A stretch of DNA of 64,000 bases from Pseudaquabacterium pictum (GCF_005403045.1 NZ_BJCL01000001.1:806001-870000); one strand, 5' to 3'; counted from the stretch's first letter, positions 26,600 to 35,879 are shown. A program made the numbers and translations. The notes: generated by a model not told the origin, from the sequence alone.

Positions 26600-27685
26600 A
26601 TGAAAGCTGCCGTCCTGCACGCACCCAACCAGCCGATGACGATCGAGGACGTGGTCCTCGAGAAGCCCAAGCGCCGCGAAGTGCTGGTGCGCACCGCCGC
26701 CGCCGGCCTGTGCCACAGCGACCTGCACTTCATCGACGGCCTGTACCCTTATCCGCTGCCCGCCGTGCTGGGTCACGAGGCTGCCGGCGTGGTGGAGGCC
26801 GTCGGCGAGGACGTGACTTACCTCAAGCCCGGCGACCATGTCATCAGCTGCCTGTCGATGTTCTGCGGCCATTGCAGCTTCTGCCTGTCGGGCCACCTGT
26901 CTCTGTGCGGCGACCCCGAGGTGAAGCCGCCCGCCGGCAAGGCCAAGCGCCTGGGCTGGAAGGGCCAGCACATGAACCAGTTCCTGAACCTGTCGGCGTT
27001 TGCCGAGCAGATGGTGGTGCATGAGAACGCCCTGGTGAAGGTGCGCGAGGACATGCCGCTGGACCTGGCCGCACTGATCGGCTGCGGCGTGATCACAGGC
27101 TACGGCGCCGTGGCCCGCACCGCCAAGGTGGAGCCCGGCAGCACGGTGGCGGTGTTCGGCGCCGGCGGCATCGGGCTGTCGACCATCAACGCGGCGGCCA
27201 TTGCCGGCGCGGGCCGCATCATCGTGGTCGACAAGGACCCGTTCAAGTTCGACCTGGCCCGCGCCTTCGGTGCCACCGACATCGTCGACGCCAACCTGGG
27301 CGACACCGTCAAGCGGATCCGCGACATGACCAACGGGGGCGTGCACTACTCGTTCGAGTGCATCGGCCTCAAGGCCACCGCAGAGCAGAGCTTCAGCTGC
27401 CTGCGCCCCGGCGGCGCGGCCACCATCATCGGCATGATCCCGGTCGGCACCAAGATCGAGCTGCACGGCGTCGACTTCCTGGCCGAGCGCAAGATCCAGG
27501 GCAGCATGATGGGCAGCAACCAGTTCCGCACCGACATGCCGCGGCTGATCGACTTCCACATGCAGGGCAAGCTGCACCTGAAGGAGATGGTGTCCTCGCG
27601 CATCAAGCTGGAGCAGATCAACGAGGGCTTCGCGACCTTGAAGACCGGCGGCGTCGCGCGCAACGTCATCATGTTCGACCACTGA
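26600..27685 (+). CDS. Zinc-dependent alcohol dehydrogenase
   Basis: This 361-residue medium-chain dehydrogenase has catalytic-zinc ligands C38 and H59 (GHEAAGVV) and structural-zinc cysteines C89, C92, C95 and C103. Its coenzyme-binding motif reads VFGAGGIGLS. The complete structural-zinc set points to the class III/NDMA-like branch seen with CYP153 operons. The ATG at 26600 follows GGAG; the open frame upstream overlaps the transporter and is rejected. A 145-base gap upstream may hold a separate promoter. It likely oxidises the alcohol produced by the P450 encoded downstream. Confidence 0.85.
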   Translation: MKAAVLHAPNQPMTIEDVVLEKPKRREVLVRTAAAGLCHSDLHFIDGLYPYPLPAVLGHEAAGVVEAVGEDVTYLKPGDHVISCLSMFCGHCSFCLSGHLSLCGDPEVKPPAGKAKRLGWKGQHMNQFLNLSAFAEQMVVHENALVKVREDMPLDLAALIGCGVITGYGAVARTAKVEPGSTVAVFGAGGIGLSTINAAAIAGAGRIIVVDKDPFKFDLARAFGATDIVDANLGDTVKRIRDMTNGGVHYSFECIGLKATAEQSFSCLRPGGAATIIGMIPVGTKIELHGVDFLAERKIQGSMMGSNQFRTDMPRLIDFHMQGKLHLKEMVSSRIKLEQINEGFATLKTGGVARNVIMFDH

Positions 27686-27692
27686 GCCCGGC

Positions 27693-28586
27693 ATGGCGCA
27701 GCGCCTGCAAGGCAAGGTGGCGGTCATCACCGGTGCCGCTTCGGGCATCGGCGAGGCCGCGGTCGAATTGTTCGTCGCCGAAGGCGCGCAGGTGCTGGCG
27801 GCCGACAAGAACGCCGAGGCGGGCGCTGCGCTGGCCGACCGGCTGGGCCCCGCGGTGCACTTCATGCCCTGCGACGTGACCGATTGCGCCCAGCTGAAGG
27901 CCGCGATCGACGGCGCCGCGGCGCACTTCGGCGGGCTGGACATCCTGTTCTCCAACGCCGGTGCCGGTGGCACGGCGGCGGGCGTGGAGGCCTTCGATCC
28001 CGCCAGCTGGGACTTCACCCAGGCGCTGCTGCTGCGTTCTGTGGCTGCGGGCACGGCCTATGCCGTGCCGCACATGCGGCGCCGCGGCGGTGGCGCCATG
28101 GTCAACACCTCGTCCGTCTCGGCACTGCAGGCGGGCTATGCGCCGCTGTGCTACTCGGTGGCCAAGGCTGGCGTGCTGCACTACACCAAGGTGGCGGCCA
28201 CCGAGCTGTCGGCGCTGCGCATCCGCATCAATGCCATCGTGCCCGGCTTCATCGCCACCCGCATCTTCGGCGGGCTGATGCAGATGGACCACGACCAGTC
28301 CGGCGCCCTGGCCGCGCAGATCGCCCAGCGCAGCGGCACGGCCAACCCGATCGGCCGCTCCGGCCTGCCGCAGGACATCGCCGAAGCGGCGCTGTTCCTG
28401 GCCAGCGACGCCGCCGGCTTCATCACCGGCACCCACCTCACCGTCGACGGTGGCCTCACCATCGGCCCGCGCCACAGCTGGGATCCGAACGTCGCCGGCC
28501 CGATGACCGACGCCCTGGGCCTCAGCCCCGAGCAACTGCGTGCGCTGCGTGCACAGCGCGCCCAGCATCCCGTTCAGCCTTCCTGA
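27693..28586 (+). CDS. Short-chain dehydrogenase/reductase
   Basis: This 297-residue classical SDR has the cofactor motif TGAASGIG (13-20), NAG at 88-90 and the catalytic Y154xxxK158 preceded by a serine near 141-143. It starts 7 bases after the alcohol dehydrogenase. The final 30 residues extend beyond the common 250-residue SDR core. It probably oxidises a secondary alcohol or a beta-hydroxy intermediate of the same pathway. The cofactor preference is likely NAD(H), since an aspartate (AADKN) follows the second strand. Confidence 0.85.
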   Translation: MAQRLQGKVAVITGAASGIGEAAVELFVAEGAQVLAADKNAEAGAALADRLGPAVHFMPCDVTDCAQLKAAIDGAAAHFGGLDILFSNAGAGGTAAGVEAFDPASWDFTQALLLRSVAAGTAYAVPHMRRRGGGAMVNTSSVSALQAGYAPLCYSVAKAGVLHYTKVAATELSALRIRINAIVPGFIATRIFGGLMQMDHDQSGALAAQIAQRSGTANPIGRSGLPQDIAEAALFLASDAAGFITGTHLTVDGGLTIGPRHSWDPNVAGPMTDALGLSPEQLRALRAQRAQHPVQPS

Positions 28587-28606
28587 CCCCCCTGCCCCTG
28601 TCCACC

Positions 28607-28927
28607 ATGCCCAAGATCACCTTCATCGCCCACAGCGGCCAGCGCCACACGGTCGAGGCCGAAGCCGGCCTGTCGCTGATGCGCGCTGCCATCGACCACA
28701 ACGTGCCCGGCATCGACGGCGACTGTGGCGGTGCCTGCGCCTGCGCCACCTGCCATGTGTTCGTCGAGGGTGCCTGGGCCGCCAAGACCGGCGTGCGCAC
28801 CCAGCAGGAGAACGACATGCTGAACTTCGCCGCCGAGCTGCGCGACAGCTCGCGCCTGGCCTGCCAGATCACCGTGACCGATGACCTCGACGGGCTGGAA
28901 GTCACCATGCCCGAAGGCCAGCACTAA
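28607..28927 (+). CDS. Putidaredoxin-type 2Fe-2S ferredoxin
   Basis: This 106-residue ferredoxin has the adrenodoxin/putidaredoxin cluster ligands C40, C46, C49 and C86 (C-X5-C-X2-C-X36-C). It delivers electrons to the P450 encoded 42 bases downstream. The start at 28607 gives MPKITFIAHSG, typical of the family; longer in-frame extensions overlap the SDR gene. A matching ferredoxin reductase is not present in the window, so reduction must come from elsewhere in the genome. Confidence 0.9.
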   Translation: MPKITFIAHSGQRHTVEAEAGLSLMRAAIDHNVPGIDGDCGGACACATCHVFVEGAWAAKTGVRTQQENDMLNFAAELRDSSRLACQITVTDDLDGLEVTMPEGQH

Positions 28928-28968
28928 CCTGCCGCCAAACCACCCGCCAACCGCCAAGGAGCCTTGCC

Positions 28969-30258
28969 ATGAGCGCTGTCCTGAAGCCCCCTGCCCCTGC
29001 CGCCCTGTCCCCGGCCCAGGCCGCCGCGCGCGACAAGATCTGGGCCATGCCGCTGGCGGACCTGCACCCGGCCGACCCGCAGCATTTCGTCGACAACGTC
29101 GAGCTGCACATCTTCGACCGCCTGCGGGCGCAGGCACCGGTGCACTTTGGCCACAGCCCGGTGCCCGAGGTGGGCAGCTACTGGAGCGTCACCCGCTACC
29201 AGGACATCATGCATGTGGACACGCACCCCGAGCTGTTCTCGTCGGACTGGTCCAAGGGCGGCATCACGCTGTTCAATGCGCCGGATGGCGAGAAGCTGCC
29301 GATGTTCATCGCGATGGATCCGCCCAAGCACGATGACCAGCGCAAGGCGGTCAGCACCATCGTGGCGCCGGCCAACCTGAACAACTGGCAGGCCGAGATC
29401 CGCGAGCGCACTGGCCGCCTGCTCGACAGCCTGCCGCGCAACGAGCCCTTCGACTGGGTGGACAAGGTCTCGATCGAGCTGACCACCTGCATGCTGGCCA
29501 CGCTGTTCGACTTCCCGTTCGAGGACCGCCGGCTGCTGACCTGGTGGTCGGACGTGGCGACGATGAACAAGGCCACCAACCCCGAGGCGCTGGAGCCGGC
29601 CGAGCGCATGGCCGAGCTGGGCAAGATGCTGGGCTACTTCACCAAGCTGTGGAACGAGCGGGTCAATGCTCCGCCCAAGACCGATCTGGTAAGCATGCTG
29701 GCCCATGGCGCGGCCACCCGCAACATGCCGCCGCTGGAGTACATGGGCAACCTGGTCCTGCTGATCGTGGGCGGCAACGACACCACCCGCAACAGCATGA
29801 CCGGCGGCCTGCTGGCGCTGAACGACAACCCGGCCGAATTCGCCAAGCTGCGCGCCAATCCCGCGCTGGTGGACAGCCTGGTGCCCGAGATCATCCGCTG
29901 GCAGACGCCGCTGGCCTACATGCGCCGCACCGCCGTGCAGGACACCGAACTGGGCGGCCAGCGCATCGCCAAGGGCGACAAGGTGGCGATGTGGTATCTC
30001 TCGGGCAACCGTGACGAGACCGCCATCGACCGGCCCGACCAGTTCATCATCGACCGCGCCCGCCCGCGCCAGCACCTGAGCTTCGGCTTCGGCATCCACC
30101 GCTGCGTGGGCAACCGCCTGGCGGAGCTGCAGCTGAAGATCCTCTGGGAAGAGATCCTCGAGCGCTTCCCGGTGATCGAGGTGCTGGGCGAACCCACCCG
30201 CGTGCGCTCGTCCTTCGTCCGCGGCTACAGCAAGCTGATGGTGAACATCCCGGGTTGA
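28969..30258 (+). CDS. Cytochrome P450, CYP153-like hydroxylase
   Basis: This 429-residue soluble P450 has the I-helix motif GGNDTTRNS, the K-helix ExxR in PEIIRW, and the haem loop FGFGIHRC with C379 as the thiolate ligand. FSSDWSKGGITL near residue 85 and the wording of the I-helix and haem loop resemble CYP153. That family hydroxylates terminal carbons of medium-chain alkanes and some cyclic terpenes. AAGGAG precedes the ATG. The neighbouring ferredoxin, alcohol dehydrogenase and SDR make a coherent oxidation module. The exact substrate is not known. Confidence 0.87.
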   Translation: MSAVLKPPAPAALSPAQAAARDKIWAMPLADLHPADPQHFVDNVELHIFDRLRAQAPVHFGHSPVPEVGSYWSVTRYQDIMHVDTHPELFSSDWSKGGITLFNAPDGEKLPMFIAMDPPKHDDQRKAVSTIVAPANLNNWQAEIRERTGRLLDSLPRNEPFDWVDKVSIELTTCMLATLFDFPFEDRRLLTWWSDVATMNKATNPEALEPAERMAELGKMLGYFTKLWNERVNAPPKTDLVSMLAHGAATRNMPPLEYMGNLVLLIVGGNDTTRNSMTGGLLALNDNPAEFAKLRANPALVDSLVPEIIRWQTPLAYMRRTAVQDTELGGQRIAKGDKVAMWYLSGNRDETAIDRPDQFIIDRARPRQHLSFGFGIHRCVGNRLAELQLKILWEEILERFPVIEVLGEPTRVRSSFVRGYSKLMVNIPG

Positions 30259-30354
30259 GTGTTTTGTTGCCCGGTTTGGGCTCAAAGCGGAACTTGCCGG
30301 TTCGCCATCTTCAGCGCGAGGGTGAAGGCCTCGGTAGTGCCTGAGCGCCGGGCA

Positions 30355-30445
30355 GGGAGGGCCTGCTTTGCGGCAGTGAAGGCGGAGTCCTATGCGCCGC
30401 TAGCGGCGCGTAGGACGGGGGACATGGAGCAAAGCAGGCCCTCCC
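30355..30445. repeat. Nested inverted repeat between P450 and dioxygenase genes
   Basis: A perfect 17-base inverted repeat (GGGAGGGCCTGCTTTGC at 30355-30371 and its complement at 30429-30445) encloses a second, 30-base near-perfect palindrome at 30387-30416. That palindrome has arms GTCCTATGCGCCGCT and AGCGGCGCGTAGGAC with one mismatched pair. A 12-base perfect palindrome GCGCGATCGCGC follows at 30452-30463. The gap between the convergent genes (30259-30499) holds no gene. It could act as a bidirectional terminator or be a copy of an intergenic repeat family; the absence of T tracts weakens the terminator reading. Confidence 0.75.
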
Positions 30446-30499
30446 GGACCGGCGCGATCGCGCGGAAAACAATGCCCGAAAAGAGCCCGAACTCGCCTA

Positions 30500-31429
30500 T
30501 CAAGCCCGCAGCTTCTTGCCCTTCAACACCACCTGGTTGACATTCGCAGCCGCAGGCGCGGTGCCGGGCACATCGAAGGTCACGCGCTGGTTCACACGGT
30601 GGTGCGGCCAGTAGTCGGCCAGAGCGTAGTGCTGGGTGCTGCGGTTGTCCCACACCGCGATGCCGCCAGCCTCCCACTGGTGGTGCACCATGAACTCCGG
30701 CTTTTTCAGCCATTCGAGCAGGAAGTTCAGGATGCCGCGTGCCTCGTGCCGGTCCACGCCCTGGATGTTGCGGGTGAAATCGGCGTTGACGAAGATGCAC
30801 TTGCGGCCTGAGTCTGGATTCACCCGCACCACCGGATGCACCACCGGCTTGAAGGCCTTGATCGCGGCGATCAGTGCGTCGTCACCCCGCTGCCCCAGCG
30901 CCTCGCGGAAGCCCGACACCTCCCAGCTGTGCACCGCCGTCAGGCCCTGCAGGTACTTTTGCATGCCTGGCGACAGCCAGTCGTAGGCCTTGCTGGTGCT
31001 CATCCAGCAGGTGTTGCCGCCAGCCGGCGGCGTCACCGTGATCTGGATCGCCGTGCCCAATGGCGGGCTGGGCTTCCAGCTGATGTCGGTGTGCCAGTTG
31101 TCGATGGACGGCGGCCGGTCCTTGTCGCTGACGATCATCTCCAGCTCCGGCGCGCCCGGCTTGCGCTCGAAGTACGAGCCCGCCGACACCGGCCCGAACA
31201 CCTTGGCCAGCGCCACATGCTGCGCCGGCGTGATGGCCTGCGGCCGGAAGAAGATCACCTCGAAATCCCACAGCGCCTGGCGCAGCTCGGCGGCCACGGC
31301 GTCGCTCAGCGGCTTCGTCAGGTCCACGCCCTCGATCCACGCCGCGAAGTTGGGCATGCGCGGCACCGGGCGGATGTGCTTGTAGCGCTTGGCGATGTTG
31401 ATCAGCTTCAGGGGCTTGGTGTTGGCCAT
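30500..31429 (-). CDS. TauD/TfdA-family Fe(II)/2-oxoglutarate dioxygenase
   Basis: This 309-residue enzyme has the iron ligands H113, D115 (NWHTD) and H267, and the 2-oxoglutarate-binding arginines R278 and R282. Family members hydroxylate taurine, alkylsulfates or 2,4-D, releasing sulfite or sulfate from sulfur-containing substrates. It follows an alkylsulfatase and an arylsulfatase on the same strand, so an AtsK-like alkylsulfate dioxygenase role is favoured over taurine. No taurine ABC transporter genes adjoin it. The gap to the alkylsulfatase gene is 40 bases, consistent with one operon. Confidence 0.85.
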   Translation of the reverse strand: MANTKPLKLINIAKRYKHIRPVPRMPNFAAWIEGVDLTKPLSDAVAAELRQALWDFEVIFFRPQAITPAQHVALAKVFGPVSAGSYFERKPGAPELEMIVSDKDRPPSIDNWHTDISWKPSPPLGTAIQITVTPPAGGNTCWMSTSKAYDWLSPGMQKYLQGLTAVHSWEVSGFREALGQRGDDALIAAIKAFKPVVHPVVRVNPDSGRKCIFVNADFTRNIQGVDRHEARGILNFLLEWLKKPEFMVHHQWEAGGIAVWDNRSTQHYALADYWPHHRVNQRVTFDVPGTAPAAANVNQVVLKGKKLRA

Positions 31430-31469
31430 GGTTCAAATCCAAAGGTTGGCGGCGAAGCGTTGGCGGCAC

Positions 31470-33431
31470 TCAAGGCCGCGGTCCGACGACAGGGAACATG
31501 CGGCTGAACTGGTCGAGCATGGACATCAGCTGCACCAGGGCCTGCGCCCTGCCCTGCACCTGCACCCGGCCACCCTGCAAGCCATCGGCCAGGCTCAGCT
31601 TCTGCAGCGCGATGTCGTCCAGCGTGGCCCGGTCCATCGCCACGCTGGCATCCACATCGTCGGCCTGCACGCCGATGCGGTGGGTCAGCGCGCTGTGCTC
31701 CAGGTTCAGCAGCGCGCAGTCACCGGTGTCGGTGATGCGCCAGTTCAGGCGCAGGTGCAGGCCGGCGGCCTTGGCGCCGTCCAGCCGCATCGCCAGCATG
31801 TCGAGGAACTGGCCCAGCGGCAGCGCCCGCACGATGTCACGCACCGCCACGCTGGTGGGCGGCAGCTGCGGCACGCCGTGCCGCAGCTCCATCACCGCCT
31901 GCAGGTAGGCATTGCGCCAGGTGGCCGATTCGGCCTGGTAGCCCAGCTGCTCCAGCGCATCGGCGCCCAGGGCCTGGGCGCGCTGCACCGGCGCATCGCC
32001 CGGCGCGCCGGCATGGCAGACCATGGCGCAGACCTGGGCCACCCAGCGGTACTCGCCGGCATCGAAGTCGGCCTGGGCACGCTGCAGCACCGCATCGGCA
32101 CCACCCATGTACTGCAAGGTCTTGCGGGCCGCATCGGCCGGCGGCAGCGGATCGAGGTGGGCCGGGTTGCCGTCGTAGGCGCCCAGGTAGCGCTGCACGA
32201 TGGCCTTCACGTTGTGCTTCACCGTGCCGTAGAAGCCGTGGCAGGCCCAGTCGTCCAGCAGCGCCTGCGGCAGCTGCAGCCGCTCGGCGATCTCGCTGGC
32301 CAGCAGGCCGTGGTTCATCAGGCGCAGGGTCTGGTCGTGCACATAGCGGTACAGGTCGCGCTGGCGGCGCAGGAAGCCGTCGATGTCGGCGCCGCCCCAC
32401 ACCGGCCAGTGGTGCTGGGCGATCAGCACATCGCTGGCCGCGCCGTAGCGCTGCAGCGCGCCGTCCAGGTAACGGCTCCAGGCCAGCGCATCACGCGCCT
32501 GGGCACCGCGCAGCGGCAGCAGGTTGTGGAAGTTCTGGCTGGCGATCTCGGTCATGTTCAGCACCCGCAGGCCGGGGTGGTGGATGATGAGTTCGGCCGG
32601 TGCCTCGGCGCCGGGCGTCAGCTCGAAGACGCACTCCACGCCGTCGATCACATGCCGCTCCACCGGCTGGGTGATCACCACGGTGGGTGCGATCAGCGTC
32701 ACCGTGCCAGTGCTGGTGGTCTTGCCCAGGCCGGCATCCACCTGGCCGCGCACGCCCTTGGGCAGCAACGGGCCGAACTGGAACAGCGCGCGCCGGCTCA
32801 TCGCATTGCCGGCCAGCAGGTTCTCGCTGACAGCCTCTTCCAGGAAGCCCGCCGGTGCGATCACCTGCACCCGGCCCGCCCGCACATCGGCCTCGTCGAT
32901 GACGCCGCGCACGCCGCCGAAGTGGTCGACATGGCTGTGGCTGTAGACCATGGCCACCACCGGCTTCGTCGGCCGGTGCTCAAAGTACAGCGCCATGCCG
33001 GCGGCCGCCACCTCGGTGCTGATCAGCGGGTCGATCACGATCAGGCCGGTGTCGCCCTCGATGATCGTCATGTTGGCAATGTCCAGCCCGCGCACCTGCC
33101 ACACCCGGTCGACCACCTGGAACAGGCCGGTGACCATGTTGACGCGGGCATGCCGCCACAGGCCGGGGTGCACGCTGTCGGGTGCCTCCTCCTCGGCCAG
33201 GAAGCCGTAGGCCGCCAGGTTCCACACCGGGCCGCCGTTGGCGCGGGTGACGGCGCCCTTGGGCAGGTCGGCCACATGGCCGCGGCGGGCGTCGTCGAAG
33301 CTGCGGGTGTCGGTCAGCGGCAGCCAGCGCCGTGCCGCATGCTGGCAGGCCCGGGTGATGGCGGTGGCGGGCCGGGCGCCAGGCGGGCCGGGGAGCGGGG
33401 TGTCGTGGTCAGTGGTTGCGGTCATGGCCAT
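31470..33431 (-). CDS. SdsA1-type alkylsulfatase (metallo-beta-lactamase fold)
   Basis: This 653-residue hydrolase carries the dinuclear zinc motif HSHVDH at residues 165-170 and further conserved regions of the SdsA1/BDS1 group. A C-terminal SCP2-like domain (about residues 530-653) is thought to bind the alkyl chain. It converts alkyl sulfates such as dodecyl sulfate to alcohol and sulfate. The N terminus lacks a clear signal peptide, unlike the secreted Pseudomonas SdsA1, so a cytoplasmic location is possible. It lies 12 bases after the arylsulfatase gene and 40 bases before the dioxygenase gene. Confidence 0.87.
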   Translation of the reverse strand: MAMTATTDHDTPLPGPPGARPATAITRACQHAARRWLPLTDTRSFDDARRGHVADLPKGAVTRANGGPVWNLAAYGFLAEEEAPDSVHPGLWRHARVNMVTGLFQVVDRVWQVRGLDIANMTIIEGDTGLIVIDPLISTEVAAAGMALYFEHRPTKPVVAMVYSHSHVDHFGGVRGVIDEADVRAGRVQVIAPAGFLEEAVSENLLAGNAMSRRALFQFGPLLPKGVRGQVDAGLGKTTSTGTVTLIAPTVVITQPVERHVIDGVECVFELTPGAEAPAELIIHHPGLRVLNMTEIASQNFHNLLPLRGAQARDALAWSRYLDGALQRYGAASDVLIAQHHWPVWGGADIDGFLRRQRDLYRYVHDQTLRLMNHGLLASEIAERLQLPQALLDDWACHGFYGTVKHNVKAIVQRYLGAYDGNPAHLDPLPPADAARKTLQYMGGADAVLQRAQADFDAGEYRWVAQVCAMVCHAGAPGDAPVQRAQALGADALEQLGYQAESATWRNAYLQAVMELRHGVPQLPPTSVAVRDIVRALPLGQFLDMLAMRLDGAKAAGLHLRLNWRITDTGDCALLNLEHSALTHRIGVQADDVDASVAMDRATLDDIALQKLSLADGLQGGRVQVQGRAQALVQLMSMLDQFSRMFPVVGPRP

Positions 33432-33443
33432 CCAGTTCGGGGG

Positions 33444-35735
33444 TCACTGCCTGGCCATTTCGGCCTGGCCCACGGCCTCGCCGTCGGGGCCGCCGTGGGC
33501 GTCCAGCGTCACCGTCACCCGGTGCAGACGGCCGGTGAAGGCGAACGGCGCGGCATAGTGCGACACCGGTGAGCCGCGGTCCAGCCCGATGTCCAGGCCC
33601 GACCAGCTGATCAGGCTGTTGAAGCCGTGCGCATGCTGTGCGCTGCCTGCAGGCTGGCCGTCGATCAGCAGGGTGGCGCGGCGCCAGGCCGGCACCTGCA
33701 CCGGCGGGCCCACCGGCAGCTGCACCGTGGTCAGCGGGCCCTGCTCCACCAGCACACCCAGGCGGCGGGCGTGCGGCGGCACCGGCTGCGCCGAGCGCAG
33801 CAGCTGGTGCAGGCCACCCACGTTCAGGTCATGCACCAGGTGGCCGTCCTGCAGGTACAGGCTGTAGCCGGAGGTGGCATCCCCATGGGCAATCAGCACG
33901 CCTTCGTCCTGCGGCCCATGCAGCTGCACCTCGGCCTCGATGCGGTAGTGGCGCCCGCGCACGTCGGGTGCCACGTCGGTGGGCAGGTGGCCCATGCCGG
34001 CATGGAAGATGAACTGCCGGCGCTGGCCCTGCACGCGGCGGCCGTTCTCGGCAAAGCGCGGGCCGAAGCGGTCGTCCAGCGGCAGCACCTGGCAGCGTGC
34101 GGCCTCTTGCCACCACAGCGCCTGCAGCGCGGCCAGCCTGTCGGGATGGGCAGCGGCCAGGTCGTGGTTCTCTGCGAAGTCGGCATCCAGGTGGTACAGC
34201 TCCCAGGTGTCGGCATCGAAGGGCTGGCCGGATGGGTGGAAGGCCACCGCCTTCCAGCCGCCATGCCACAGGCCGCGGTGGCCGAACATCTCGAAGATCT
34301 GCGGCTTGCTGCGCTGCGTCGGCGCGGTGTCGCGCAGCATCGGTGCGAAGCTCTCGCCATCGAGCGGCAGGCAAGCCAGCCCCTGGCGCTGCGCCGGCGG
34401 CTGCAGGCCCAGCAGGTCCAGCAGCGTGGGCACCACGTCGCTGGCATGGGCGAAGCCGTGGCGCAGGTCGCCGCGCGCCGGCAGGCCGGCCGGCCAGCTG
34501 AGGATGAACGGGTCGCGGATGCCGCCGCCGTGGGTGTTCTGCTTGTAGCGCTTGAGCGGCGTGTTGCTGCACATCGCCCAGCCCCAGGGGAAGTTGCTGT
34601 GGGTGTCGGGGCCGCCGATGGCGTCGATGCGGGCCAGCTTGGCTGGTGGCGGCTCGGGCACCTGGTTGTACGGGCCCATCGCATTGACGAAACCCAAGGG
34701 CCCGCCCTCCTGGCTGGCGCCGTTGTCCGACAGCAGCAGCACGATGGTGTCGTCCAGCTGGCCGCTGGCCTGCAGGTGGTCGAACAGGCGCGCCAGCTGC
34801 TGGTCAGCATGGTCCAGCATCGCGGCATAGGCGGCCTGCAGGCGGGTCATCACCGCCTGCTGCTCGGGCGGATGCTCGGCCCAGGGCTTGACGCCGGCAT
34901 TGCGCGGCGGCAACTCGGTGTCCGGCGGCACGATGCCCAGGGCCTTCTGCCGCGCCAGCCGGCGCGCGCGCTCGGCATCCCAGCCATGGCCAAACTGCGC
35001 ATCATGCTGGCGGATCAACGCCGCGGGCGCCTGGTGCGGCGCGTGGCAGGCGCCCAGCGCCAGCCACAGGTGCCAGGGGCGGCCGGGTTGGTCGCCCTGG
35101 TGATCGGCCAGGTAGCGGATGCTCTGGTCGACGAGATCGGCGGTGAGGTGGTAGCCGGTCTCGTAGGAACCGGGCGCGGGGATCGGCGTGTTGTCGCGCA
35201 CCAGCTCGGGCGCGTACTGGTCGGTCTCGGCATCCATGAAGCCGTAGAAGCGGTCATAGCCGCGGCCCAGCGGCCAGCCGTCGAACGGACCGGTGGGGCC
35301 GGTCTCGTTCAGCGGCGTGACATGCCACTTGCCGACCATGTAGTTCACATAGCCGTGCGGGCGCAGCATCTCCGGCAACGTGGCCGCCTCGGGCGCGATC
35401 TTGCCGCGGTAGCCGGGGTAGCCGCTGTCGAAGTTGGCCAGGCAGCCCATGCCCACGCGGTGGTGGTTGCAGCCGGTCAGCAATGCCGCGCGGGTGGTGC
35501 TGCACATCGCGGTGGTGTGGAAGCCGGTCAGGCGCACGCCGCGCGCGGCCAGGGCATCGATGGCCGGTGTGGGGATGGTCGAGCCGTAGCAGCCCAGGTC
35601 GGCAAAGCCGACGTCGTCGAACAGCACCACCAGCACGTTCGGCCGCCGCGGCCCGGCATCGGCGCGTTCGGGCCACCAGGGGGTGGATTCGGCCACCGTG
35701 GGGCCGATGCGGCCGGGAAAGGGTGGTGTGCGCAA
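33444..35735 (-). CDS. Arylsulfatase (type I, formylglycine-dependent)
   Basis: This roughly 763-residue sulfatase has LFDDVGFADLG near the N terminus (metal ligands), the active-site segment CSTTRAALLTG with modified C78, GKWHVTP, and LLLSDNGASQEGG. It hydrolyses sulfate esters. The active-site third position is Thr, not the usual Pro or Ala. The start is uncertain. A TTG at 35735 follows GGAGAG by five bases and keeps the divergent promoter free, while an upstream frame start at 35825 would overlap that promoter. No signal peptide is evident. It heads the sulfate-ester operon and diverges from a Crp/Fnr regulator. Confidence 0.8.
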   Translation of the reverse strand: MRTPPFPGRIGPTVAESTPWWPERADAGPRRPNVLVVLFDDVGFADLGCYGSTIPTPAIDALAARGVRLTGFHTTAMCSTTRAALLTGCNHHRVGMGCLANFDSGYPGYRGKIAPEAATLPEMLRPHGYVNYMVGKWHVTPLNETGPTGPFDGWPLGRGYDRFYGFMDAETDQYAPELVRDNTPIPAPGSYETGYHLTADLVDQSIRYLADHQGDQPGRPWHLWLALGACHAPHQAPAALIRQHDAQFGHGWDAERARRLARQKALGIVPPDTELPPRNAGVKPWAEHPPEQQAVMTRLQAAYAAMLDHADQQLARLFDHLQASGQLDDTIVLLLSDNGASQEGGPLGFVNAMGPYNQVPEPPPAKLARIDAIGGPDTHSNFPWGWAMCSNTPLKRYKQNTHGGGIRDPFILSWPAGLPARGDLRHGFAHASDVVPTLLDLLGLQPPAQRQGLACLPLDGESFAPMLRDTAPTQRSKPQIFEMFGHRGLWHGGWKAVAFHPSGQPFDADTWELYHLDADFAENHDLAAAHPDRLAALQALWWQEAARCQVLPLDDRFGPRFAENGRRVQGQRRQFIFHAGMGHLPTDVAPDVRGRHYRIEAEVQLHGPQDEGVLIAHGDATSGYSLYLQDGHLVHDLNVGGLHQLLRSAQPVPPHARRLGVLVEQGPLTTVQLPVGPPVQVPAWRRATLLIDGQPAGSAQHAHGFNSLISWSGLDIGLDRGSPVSHYAAPFAFTGRLHRVTVTLDAHGGPDGEAVGQAEMARQ

Positions 35736-35879
35736 GCGGGCTCTCCAGGACTCTCCAGCGACGTTGGGCCATCCTAGGCAGCCACCGTCGCCTGAATTTC
35801 CACCCAGGTGACAATCCCGGGACAAACCTGATGCTCGCTATCCCTCGCCCGGCGGCCCTGGCGAGGCGCGCCCCCATCC

